The translations under genes were made by a program, and so were the position numbers. A DNA stretch of 15,881 nt, taken from the NCBI GenBank assembly GCA_964495095.1, contig CAZBUH010000041.1, positions 1-15,881 of the forward strand, given 5' to 3'. This document shows positions 1 through 6,232 of the stretch, in pieces. Each line of letters begins with the position of its first letter. The stretch's first letter is position 1. The notes under the pieces are model-generated. The model was not told the origin of the DNA, made no database searches, and saw only the letters and a program-made list of their open reading frames with translations. This stretch comes from CAZBUH01 sp964495095. GTDB taxonomy: Bacteria > Bacillota > Clostridia > Oscillospirales > Oscillospiraceae.

Positions 1-1
1 C

Positions 2-1543
2 TACCTCCGGGGACATGTGGGTGTACTTCTTGAAGTTTTCCACAAAGGAGGCTGCCAGCTTCCTGGCGGTCTCAGCGTACTTTGCCCTGTCGGACCAGGT
101 GTTCTCGGGAATCATAAGCTCGTCGGGGACACCGGGGCAGGTGGTGGGCACACTTATGCCGAAATAGGGGTCTGGCACGAATTTTGACTCCAGGATTTTT
201 CCGGTGAGGGCGGCGGTGACCATGGCCCGGGTGTATTTGAGCTTGATGCGCTCACCGGTGCCGTTCCAGCCGGTGTTTATAAGGTAGACGCTGGCACCGG
301 CCTTTTCTACCTTTTCAGCCAGCATAGCGGCATAGATGGAGGGGTCCAGAGGCAGGAAGGGTTCGCCGAAGCAGGTGGAGAATGTGGGAACAGGCTCTTT
401 TACGCCAATTTCGGTGCCGGCCAGCTTGGAAGTAAAGCCGGAGACGAAATAGTACATAGCCTGGTTTTTGTCCAGCCTGGAGATTGGGGGCAGAACGCCG
501 TAAGCGTCCGCTGTCAGGAATATAACGGTCTTGGGAACGCTGGAGGACATGCCGGAGAGCTCGGCGTTGGGAATGTACTCCACAGGATAGCCCACGCGGC
601 TGTTCACGGCAAGGGAGTCGTCGTCAAAATCGAATTCCCTTGTCTCCGGGTCCATGACAACGTTCTCCACAAGAGCGCCGAACTTAATGGCGTTGTAAAT
701 TTCAGGCTCGCCCTCGGGTGAGAGGTTAATGCATTTTGCGTAGCAGCCGCCCTCGAAGTTGAACACGGAGTCGTCGGCCCAGCCGTGCTCGTCATCGCCG
801 ATGAGCTTCCTGTTGGGGTCGGCGGAAAGGGTGGTTTTGCCGGTGCCGGAGAGGCCGAAGAACACGGCGGCGTCGCCCCCGTCGCCGATGTTGGCGGAGC
901 AGTGCATGGGGAACACGCCCATCTTGGGAAGCACATAGTTCATAACGGAGAATACGCTCTTTTTTATCTCGCCGGCGTACTGGGTGCCGCATATGAGCAC
1001 CAGGTGCTTTTCATAGTCGATCATAATTGCGGCCTCGCTGCGGGTGCCGTCGCGCTCGGGGATGCACTTGAAGCCGGGGGCCGCGATGATGGTGTAGTCC
1101 TCGGAAAAATCCTTGAGCTGCTCCGCAGTGGGGCGGCGAAGGAGCTGGTGGATAAAGAGATTCTGGGAGGCCAGCTCGTTTACAATGCGGAAGGATTTCG
1201 TATACTTGGGGTCGGCTCCGGCGAAGCCGTCGAAAACAAATATCTCGCGGTTCTGGAGATAGGCCGCCGCTTTCTCATAAAGGGCGTCGAAGACCTCCTG
1301 GGATACGGGCCTATTTACCTTGCCCCACGCTATTTCGTCGTGAACGCCCTTGCTGTCAACAATAAACTTGTCGTTTGCGGACCGGCCTGTATATTTTCCG
1401 GTCTTGACAACGAGAGCGCCGGTGTTGCTGAGAGTACCTTCACCGCGGCGCAGCGCATGCTCGGTGAGCTGTGCGGGGGTGAGATTACGGTAGACAGCGC
1501 TGGGATTTATGATGCCCAGCTTTTCAAGTCCGTAAGTTTCCAT
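2..1543 (-). CDS. pckA: Phosphoenolpyruvate carboxykinase (ATP), 3' end outside window
   Basis: This enzyme interconverts oxaloacetate plus ATP with phosphoenolpyruvate, CO2 and ADP in the cytosol. It is the gluconeogenic entry step, and in many anaerobes it runs in the reverse, CO2-fixing direction. The 514 readable codons carry the ATP-type signatures in order: the substrate-site stretch YTGRSANDKF near residue 51, PMHCSANIG with metal-ligand His214, the P-loop GLSGTGKTT at 230-238, and the kinase-2 aspartates Asp250 and Asp251 in GDDEHGW. Family members run to about 530-540 residues, so only some 15-25 C-terminal residues lie beyond base 1. The ATG at 1541-1543 is preceded by a strong AGGAGG seven bases upstream. 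The gene is transcribed away from pyrE and is probably monocistronic on its 5' side. Identification is firm from sequence; the physiological direction of the reaction is unknown. Confidence 0.97.
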   Translation of the reverse strand, partial: METYGLEKLGIINPSAVYRNLTPAQLTEHALRRGEGTLSNTGALVVKTGKYTGRSANDKFIVDSKGVHDEIAWGKVNRPVSQEVFDALYEKAAAYLQNREIFVFDGFAGADPKYTKSFRIVNELASQNLFIHQLLRRPTAEQLKDFSEDYTIIAAPGFKCIPERDGTRSEAAIMIDYEKHLVLICGTQYAGEIKKSVFSVMNYVLPKMGVFPMHCSANIGDGGDAAVFFGLSGTGKTTLSADPNRKLIGDDEHGWADDSVFNFEGGCYAKCINLSPEGEPEIYNAIKFGALVENVVMDPETREFDFDDDSLAVNSRVGYPVEYIPNAELSGMSSSVPKTVIFLTADAYGVLPPISRLDKNQAMYYFVSGFTSKLAGTEIGVKEPVPTFSTCFGEPFLPLDPSIYAAMLAEKVEKAGASVYLINTGWNGTGERIKLKYTRAMVTAALTGKILESKFVPDPYFGISVPTTCPGVPDELMIPENTWSDRAKYAETARKLAASFVENFKKYTHMSPEV

Positions 1544-1559
1544 AAATATAACCTCCTGA

Positions 1560-1588
1560 TTATAGTTTACTTTGGCCGGGGTCAAAGT
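1560..1588 (-). promoter_or_regulatory. Candidate pckA promoter with overlapping inverted repeat
   Basis: Read on the minus strand, TTTGAC or TTGACC is followed after 15-16 bases by a perfect TATAAT (1560-1565). A six-base inverted repeat, ACTTTG-N8-CAAAGT (1569-1574 and 1583-1588), covers the -35 and spacer, a classical position for a repressor operator. The difficulty is that TATAAT directly abuts the Shine-Dalgarno AGGAGG, so transcription starting 6-7 bases downstream would begin inside the ribosome-binding site. The element is visible; its use as a promoter is uncertain. Confidence 0.35.
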
Positions 1589-1835
1589 GTTTTATACTTT
1601 TTATCGGATAAGCGCCGTGCTGAGAATCAGAACGGCTGGTACTGACTTATTTCAAAGGTATTCTATCACGAAACGCATAAAATTTCTATCTCCATTTCGG
1701 CAAAAAAGACGAAAACAGGCTGTTTTGGTGAAAATTCTCCATACCGCCCAATAAAATCGGCGGCGAAAAAAATTATTTATGCAATTTTCAGCATGGTTTC
1801 CTGCGGGAAAATTCCATACAAGGCAATAAAAGAAA

Positions 1836-1881
1836 GGTCCCGGATCTCCTCCTGCCCACGGCTTGAAAGAGGTCCGGGGCC
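1836..1881 (+). repeat. Imperfect inverted repeat (hairpin) upstream of pyrE promoter
   Basis: Bases 1836-1848 can pair with 1869-1881 in thirteen consecutive pairs around a 20-base loop. Two of the pairs are G-U, so the helix is complete only in plus-strand RNA and would have two A-C mismatches in the minus-strand RNA. No T-run follows, so it is not a normal terminator. It lies upstream of the pyrE promoter, so it would be transcribed only from a start further left. Confidence 0.45.
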
Positions 1882-1906
1882 CGCCGGCGCGGGGCGTAAG
1901 AACATG

Positions 1907-1935
1907 TTGAACGGAGCGGGTATTTGTGTTATAAT
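1907..1935 (+). promoter_or_regulatory. Sigma-A promoter for pyrE operon
   Basis: TTGAAC (1907-1912) and a perfect TATAAT (1930-1935) are separated by exactly 17 bases, which is near-consensus for the housekeeping sigma factor. A start near base 1942 would give a leader of about 57 bases before the GTG of pyrE. This is the best promoter match in the window and probably serves the whole run of genes to comF. Confidence 0.75.
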
Positions 1936-1998
1936 GACCGCAACAATATGGAATTTTGAGCCCCGCCGGGACGGACGGAGCTCATAGGGGGACTCGCA

Positions 1999-2670
1999 GT
2001 GGGGTACAAGGAAGAGTTTATAGAATTTATGGTAAAATCCGGCGTTCTCACCTTCGGCGATTTTACGACTAAAAGCGGGCGGAAAACGCCGTACTTTATA
2101 AATACGGGAAACTACAGGACAGGCGCCCAGATATCAAAGCTGGGCAAATATTACGCCGCCTGCATAATTGAGAGCGGCGAGAGCTTTGACGCGCTGTTCG
2201 GCCCGGCCTATAAGGGAATCCCCCTGGCGGTGGCGGCGGCCTCCTCCCTTTATACGGAATACGGCAGGGACGTGCCCTACTGCTTTAACAGGAAAGAAGT
2301 GAAGGACCACGGCGAAGGCGGCGGAATGGTGGGCTTCAGGCCCAAGGACGGGGACAGGATAGCCATTACCGAGGACGTTGTCACCGCGGGCACCGCCGTG
2401 AGGGAGAGCATAGAATTTTTTAAGACTGTGGCGGATGTGAAGATAGGCAGCCTTTTTGTGTCTGTTGACAGGATGGAGAGGGGCACCGGGGAGAAAGCCA
2501 CTCTGCAGGAGCTGCGGGACCGGTACGGGATAAATGTTTACCCCATAGTCACGGTAAGGGAGATAATGGCCTGGCTGCACAACAGGGAGATAGACGGAAA
2601 GATATACATTGACGACGGCACCCTGGCCAGGATGGAGGATTATCTGCTGGAATACGGGGCAAAAATATGA
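1999..2670 (+). CDS. pyrE: Orotate phosphoribosyltransferase
   Basis: This enzyme transfers the phosphoribosyl group of PRPP to orotate to form OMP, the fifth step of pyrimidine synthesis; it acts as a cytosolic dimer. The 223-residue protein has the substrate stretch KSGRKTPYF at 25-33, GPAYKGIPL at 69-77, the flexible catalytic loop around FNRKEVKDHG (96-105, with Lys99, Lys102, His104), and the PRPP-binding motif ITEDVVTAGTA at 123-133 with acidic residues Glu125 and Asp126. Length is normal for the family. The start is a GTG at 1999, chosen because AGGGGGA lies seven bases upstream and the reading begins as PyrE proteins do. It is the first gene after the promoter at 1907-1935, and its TGA overlaps the ATG of radC (ATGA), suggesting translational coupling. 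No other pyr genes are present. Confidence 0.95.
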   Translation: MGYKEEFIEFMVKSGVLTFGDFTTKSGRKTPYFINTGNYRTGAQISKLGKYYAACIIESGESFDALFGPAYKGIPLAVAAASSLYTEYGRDVPYCFNRKEVKDHGEGGGMVGFRPKDGDRIAITEDVVTAGTAVRESIEFFKTVADVKIGSLFVSVDRMERGTGEKATLQELRDRYGINVYPIVTVREIMAWLHNREIDGKIYIDDGTLARMEDYLLEYGAKI

Positions 2671-3356
2671 ACGTACACGACGGGCACAGGCAGCGTCTTA
2701 GGGAGAAGTACCTGGCGGATGGGGCCGACAGCTTTGCCGACCACAATTTATTGGAGCTGCTGCTCTGCTATTCAAGGCCGAGGGGTGACGTAAACCCGCT
2801 GGCCCATGAACTTATAAATACCTTTGGCTCCTTTGCGGGCGTTTTCAGCGCGCCCTACGAGGAGCTTTTAAAGGTTGAGGGGACGGGCCAGAGCACGGCG
2901 CTTTTAATAAGGCTTATACGGGATATATGCAGCCGGTATGAAGTATCTTTAACAAACGTGGGCAGGACCCTCACCAACACTGAGGACGCGGGGCGGTATC
3001 TCATGCCGTATTTTATCGGGAAAAGCCAGGAGACGGTGTACATCGTCTGCCTTGACGGAAAGCACAAGGTGCTGTACTGCGGCGAGATAGGCGCGGGCGA
3101 CAGCAGGAATGTGGATATCACTGTGAGGTCGGTGCTTGAGACGTCTCTGAGGCACGGCGCCGCGGATGTGCTTTTGGCCCACAACCACCCCAGCGGGGTG
3201 GCACTGCCCTCCAGTCTGGACATAGAGAGCACTCAGAATATGCGGGAGACTTTGGGAAGCGTTGGAATACGCCTTGTGGAGCATCTTATTTTCAGCGGCG
3301 ACGATTTTGTTTCCATGGCGGAAAACGGGATGCTGCCGGGTATGGGACTGAACTGA
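2667..3356 (+). CDS. radC: RadC/YsxA family JAMM-domain protein
   Basis: This 229-residue protein is a RadC-family member of standard length. The N-terminal half (about 1-95) contains the helix-hairpin-helix-like region with VEGTGQSTALLIRL near 70-83. The C-terminal half is the JAB/MPN (JAMM) domain, with the metal motif HNHPSG at 172-177, Ser182 and Asp185 completing the H-x-H...S-x-x-D pattern, and Glu122 the likely catalytic glutamate. Family knowledge: RadC was named for repair, but a repair role is disputed and the biochemical activity is unsettled; the fold predicts a zinc metalloprotease or related hydrolase. The ATG overlaps the pyrE stop by four bases and uvrB begins 22 bases downstream. 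Placement directly before uvrB fits a repair association but does not prove it. Confidence 0.93.
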   Translation: MNVHDGHRQRLREKYLADGADSFADHNLLELLLCYSRPRGDVNPLAHELINTFGSFAGVFSAPYEELLKVEGTGQSTALLIRLIRDICSRYEVSLTNVGRTLTNTEDAGRYLMPYFIGKSQETVYIVCLDGKHKVLYCGEIGAGDSRNVDITVRSVLETSLRHGAADVLLAHNHPSGVALPSSLDIESTQNMRETLGSVGIRLVEHLIFSGDDFVSMAENGMLPGMGLN

Positions 3357-3378
3357 AAAATCAGAGGAAATTACGGAT

Positions 3379-5352
3379 ATGCCTGAATTTAAAGTTGTAA
3401 GTGAATACGAGCCGTCCGGCGACCAGCCCCAGGCAATAGAGGCCCTTGCAAAAGGCTTGGAGCTGGGCTTTGAGGAGCAGACCCTGCTGGGCGTCACCGG
3501 CTCCGGAAAAACCTACACGATGGCGAAGGTTATCGAAAAGCTGCAGCGGCCCACCCTTGTGCTGGCCCACAACAAGACTTTGGCGGCCCAGCTTTGCAGC
3601 GAGTTTAAGGAGTTTTTCCCGGATAATGCCGTGGAGTATTTCGTCTCCTACTACGACTACTACCAGCCGGAGGCCTATATACCACACACCGATACGTATA
3701 TTGAGAAGGATTCGTCCGTAAACGATGAGATAGAGCGGCTGCGGCACAGCGCCACCTCGTCCCTTTTTGAGCGGCGGGACGTTATAGTGGTGGCCTCGGT
3801 GTCCTGCATATACGGCCTTGGCGACCCCATAGATTACGCCAACATGGTCATATCCCTCAGAGTTGGCCAGCATCGGGACAGGGACGAGCTTTTGAAAAAG
3901 CTTGTGGAGATACGCTACGAGCGAAACGACATCGCATTTGACAGGAATATGTTTCGGGTCCGGGGGGACACGGTGGAGATATTCCCCGCATACGCCAGCG
4001 ACTACGCCGTGCGGGTGGAGTTTTTCGGTGATGAGATAGACAGGATAAGCGAAATCGATACAGTGACCGGCGCGGTGAAGGTCTATGTGTCCCACAAGGC
4101 TATATACCCCGCCTCCCATTACGTTACCACTCCTGAGAAGATGGAGCGGGCCATCGAGGAAATAAAAAAAGAGATGGACGACAGGGTGAGATGGTTTGAG
4201 GAACACGACAAGCTGGTGGAGGCCCAGAGAATACGCCAGCGCACCATGTACGATTTGGAGATGATGAAGGAGCTGGGCTACTGCACCGGAGTAGAGAACT
4301 ACTCCCGGGTAATAAGCGGCCGGCCGGAGGGCTCGGCCCCCATGACGCTCCTGGACTATTTCCCAAAGGATTTTATCCTGTTTGTGGACGAGAGCCACGT
4401 GACGCTGCCCCAGGTCAGGGCCATGTGCAGGGGCGATAGGGCCAGAAAGCAGAGCCTTGTGGATTACGGCTTCCGGCTCCCCTCGGCTTTTGACAACAGG
4501 CCGCTGAATTTTGACGAGTTCAACGACAGAATACATCAGGCCATATACGTGAGCGCTACTCCGGGCGAGTACGAGCGCTCCCGATCCGCCCAGATAGTGG
4601 AGCAGATAATACGGCCCACGGGGCTTGTGGACCCGAAGATTTATGTCCGCCCGGTGGAGGGCCAGATAGACGACCTTATAGGGGAGATAAACGAAAGGGC
4701 CGCGAAAAACGAGCGGACCCTGGTTACAACGCTTACGAAGAAAATGGCGGAGGACCTTACGGCTTACCTTACAAACGCCGGCATCCGGGTGCGCTACCTC
4801 CACCACGACATAGGCACCGTGGAGCGCATGGAGATTATAAGGGATCTGCGCATGGGCGAATTTGACGTGCTTGTGGGCATAAACCTTCTCCGTGAGGGCC
4901 TCGATTTGCCGGAGGTGTCCCTTGTGGCCATGCTGGACGCCGACAAGGAGGGCTTCCTGAGAAGCGAGACCAGCATAATACAGACAGTGGGCCGGGCGGC
5001 CAGAAACGCCCAAGGCATTGTTATTATGTATGCCGACACGGTAACCCCATCCATGCGGGCGGCCATAGACGAGACGGAGCGGCGCCGGGAGATTCAGACG
5101 GCCTACAACAAAGAGCACGGCATAGTGCCGAAAACCATAGTAAAGAGCGTAAGGGACCTTATAGAGATATCCAGCGGGGACGCCGCCTCAAAGGCGGAAA
5201 GGAAAGCCTCCGAGGGCGTGAAGCTCACAAGGCGCGAGCGGGAGGAGGCCGTCTCCAAGCTGGAAAAAGAGATGGCGAAGGCCGCAAAGATGCTGGAATT
5301 CGAGTATGCGGCTATTTTAAGGGACAGGATAATAAAGCTGAGGGGCGAGTGA
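3379..5352 (+). CDS. uvrB: Excinuclease ABC subunit B
   Basis: UvrB is the damage-verifying helicase-like subunit of nucleotide excision repair; it is loaded by UvrA, binds damaged DNA through its beta-hairpin, and recruits UvrC for incision. The 657 residues are full length. Visible in order: Walker A GVTGSGKT at 38-45, the tyrosine-rich beta-hairpin YYDYYQPEAYIP at 91-102, the Walker B-type DESH box at 337-340, helicase motif VI QTVGRAARN at 535-543, and the C-terminal UVR domain (about 622-657) that contacts UvrC. The ATG at 3379 has AGAGGA ten bases upstream. No uvrA or uvrC lies in the window, so they are encoded elsewhere. No LexA-type operator is obvious upstream; expression seems to come from the pyrE promoter. 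Confidence 0.98.
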   Translation: MPEFKVVSEYEPSGDQPQAIEALAKGLELGFEEQTLLGVTGSGKTYTMAKVIEKLQRPTLVLAHNKTLAAQLCSEFKEFFPDNAVEYFVSYYDYYQPEAYIPHTDTYIEKDSSVNDEIERLRHSATSSLFERRDVIVVASVSCIYGLGDPIDYANMVISLRVGQHRDRDELLKKLVEIRYERNDIAFDRNMFRVRGDTVEIFPAYASDYAVRVEFFGDEIDRISEIDTVTGAVKVYVSHKAIYPASHYVTTPEKMERAIEEIKKEMDDRVRWFEEHDKLVEAQRIRQRTMYDLEMMKELGYCTGVENYSRVISGRPEGSAPMTLLDYFPKDFILFVDESHVTLPQVRAMCRGDRARKQSLVDYGFRLPSAFDNRPLNFDEFNDRIHQAIYVSATPGEYERSRSAQIVEQIIRPTGLVDPKIYVRPVEGQIDDLIGEINERAAKNERTLVTTLTKKMAEDLTAYLTNAGIRVRYLHHDIGTVERMEIIRDLRMGEFDVLVGINLLREGLDLPEVSLVAMLDADKEGFLRSETSIIQTVGRAARNAQGIVIMYADTVTPSMRAAIDETERRREIQTAYNKEHGIVPKTIVKSVRDLIEISSGDAASKAERKASEGVKLTRREREEAVSKLEKEMAKAAKMLEFEYAAILRDRIIKLRGE

Positions 5353-5374
5353 CTCCGGCGGCGTTGGAGGTATT

Positions 5375-5857
5375 ATGCTGGAATTTTTTACAGGCACTGT
5401 TTTTGGGAAAATAATTACCACATTTTTCATCTCCATGGTGCCGGTGGTGGAGCTTAGAGGGGCCATACCCTACGGCGTGGCCCTGGGACTGCCCTGCTGG
5501 CTGAGCGCTCTTGTGAGCGTTATCGGCAACATGGTGCCGGTGCCGTTTATAATAATTTTTATCAGGAGGATATTCGCCTGGATACGGCGGCGGATACCCA
5601 AGCTTGAAAATACGGTGAGCCGCATTGAGAAAAAGGCGCTTTCAAAGCGGGATTTGATAGTCCGCTCCGAGGTGCTGGGGCTTATAATCCTTGTGGCTGT
5701 GCCCCTACCCGGCACAGGGGCCTGGACCGGTGCGCTGGTGGCGGCCATATTCGATTTGAGGATAAAATCGGCGGTGCCGGCAATATTCGCGGGAGTTATA
5801 ATCGCCGGTATAATAGTAAGCTGCATATCTGCGGGAGTTGCGGGGCTTTTGTCATAA
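5375..5857 (+). CDS. Small multidrug-export family membrane protein (COG2426-like)
   Basis: The 160-residue product is strongly hydrophobic, with membrane or re-entrant segments near 9-27, 41-65, 100-125 and 133-157, separated by a basic cytosolic loop (64-95). Two conserved proline/glycine motifs, PVVELRGAIP at 23-32 and PLPGTGAWTG at 110-119, mark it as a member of the family called putative small multi-drug export protein (PF06695/COG2426, related to SNARE-associated/DedA-like proteins). Transport of drugs has not been convincingly shown for this family, so the name should be read as a family label. GGAGG lies four bases before the ATG. It sits between uvrB and a gene overlapping recD2, which gives no clear functional hint. 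Confidence 0.85.
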   Translation: MLEFFTGTVFGKIITTFFISMVPVVELRGAIPYGVALGLPCWLSALVSVIGNMVPVPFIIIFIRRIFAWIRRRIPKLENTVSRIEKKALSKRDLIVRSEVLGLIILVAVPLPGTGAWTGALVAAIFDLRIKSAVPAIFAGVIIAGIIVSCISAGVAGLLS

Positions 5858-5864
5858 ACGGCGG

Positions 5865-5889
5865 CCCGGGCATATTATGGCCCGGGAGG
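5865..5889 (+). promoter_or_regulatory. Hairpin overlapping the ribosome-binding site of the next gene
   Basis: CCCGGGC (5865-5871) pairs perfectly with GCCCGGG (5880-5886) around an 8-base AT-rich loop. The 3' arm includes the start of the Shine-Dalgarno GGGAGG (5884-5889), eight bases before the ATG at 5897. No T-run follows, so termination is unlikely; partial masking of the ribosome site is more plausible. Confidence 0.5.
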
Positions 5890-5896
5890 AATTTTA

Positions 5897-6232
5897 ATGA
5901 GTCTTGCCGCGGAAATAATACTGGCTGCCGTTATAACGGCGGCGATACTTCTCTCCCTCTGGGCGGTGAGGGGCATATCGCTCCTGCCAGTGGAGACAGG
6001 GGAGGGCGTGATCCTGGAATCCCGGGTGAGGGCCACAGGGGACGGAGACGGACTTGAAAACACTGTGGAGGGGCTTATGTGGCTCAGAGATAACGGCACC
6101 CTCCGGGGGAATATAGTGATATCCGACAACGGCCTTACCTGCGACGGGAGAAAACGGGCGGAGCTTTTGGCGAAAAAATACGATATAACGATAGAGGGGC
6201 CCTTTTATGGAGGCGGAATACATACAAATTAA
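5897..6232 (+). CDS. Small membrane-anchored protein of unknown function
   Basis: I do not recognise a named family. The 111-residue product has one hydrophobic segment at about residues 4-24, followed by a soluble part of about 85 residues. Its core, with LENTVEGLMWLRDNG (53-67), NIVISDNGL (72-80) and GRKRAELLAKK (84-94), looks like a small alpha/beta unit, but I cannot place it. The ATG at 5897 has GGGAGG eight bases upstream. The last 26 bases overlap the start of recD2 in another frame, so the two are likely translationally coupled. Similar short anchored proteins next to recD2 may exist in relatives, but I cannot verify that here. Codon use matches its neighbours and both flanks are in the same operon, so it is probably real. 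Confidence 0.75.
   Translation: MSLAAEIILAAVITAAILLSLWAVRGISLLPVETGEGVILESRVRATGDGDGLENTVEGLMWLRDNGTLRGNIVISDNGLTCDGRKRAELLAKKYDITIEGPFYGGGIHTN

Larger units (their letters stand above)
1544..1998. other. Divergent intergenic region between pckA and pyrE
   Basis: This 455-base stretch separates two outward-facing genes. The pckA side is AT-rich and holds the candidate promoter/operator. The middle contains a GC-rich imperfect hairpin (1836-1881), and the pyrE side holds a good sigma-A promoter and a leader of about 57 bases. A 64-codon open frame from 1793 to 1987 has no convincing ribosome site and crosses the promoter, so I do not call it a gene. I found no tRNA, T-box, or recognisable PyrR-type leader. 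Confidence 0.6.

Noticed and set aside
785..1645. Long plus-strand open frame opposite pckA (286 codons)
   Set aside because: It is the antisense shadow of pckA, which has complete family motifs on the minus strand; the plus-strand reading has no ribosome site and no recognisable motif.
1793..1987. 64-codon plus-strand frame before pyrE
   Set aside because: It has no Shine-Dalgarno, runs through the pyrE promoter and leader, and its composition does not look coding.
1940..1998. PyrR- or T-box-type attenuator before pyrE
   Set aside because: There is no terminator with a T-run, no T-box consensus, and no recognisable PyrR-binding loop in the short leader.
3361..5118. 585-codon minus-strand frame opposite uvrB
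   Set aside because: This is an antisense shadow, common in GC-rich DNA; it is rich in His, Tyr and Val with no family signature, while uvrB on the other strand is unambiguous.
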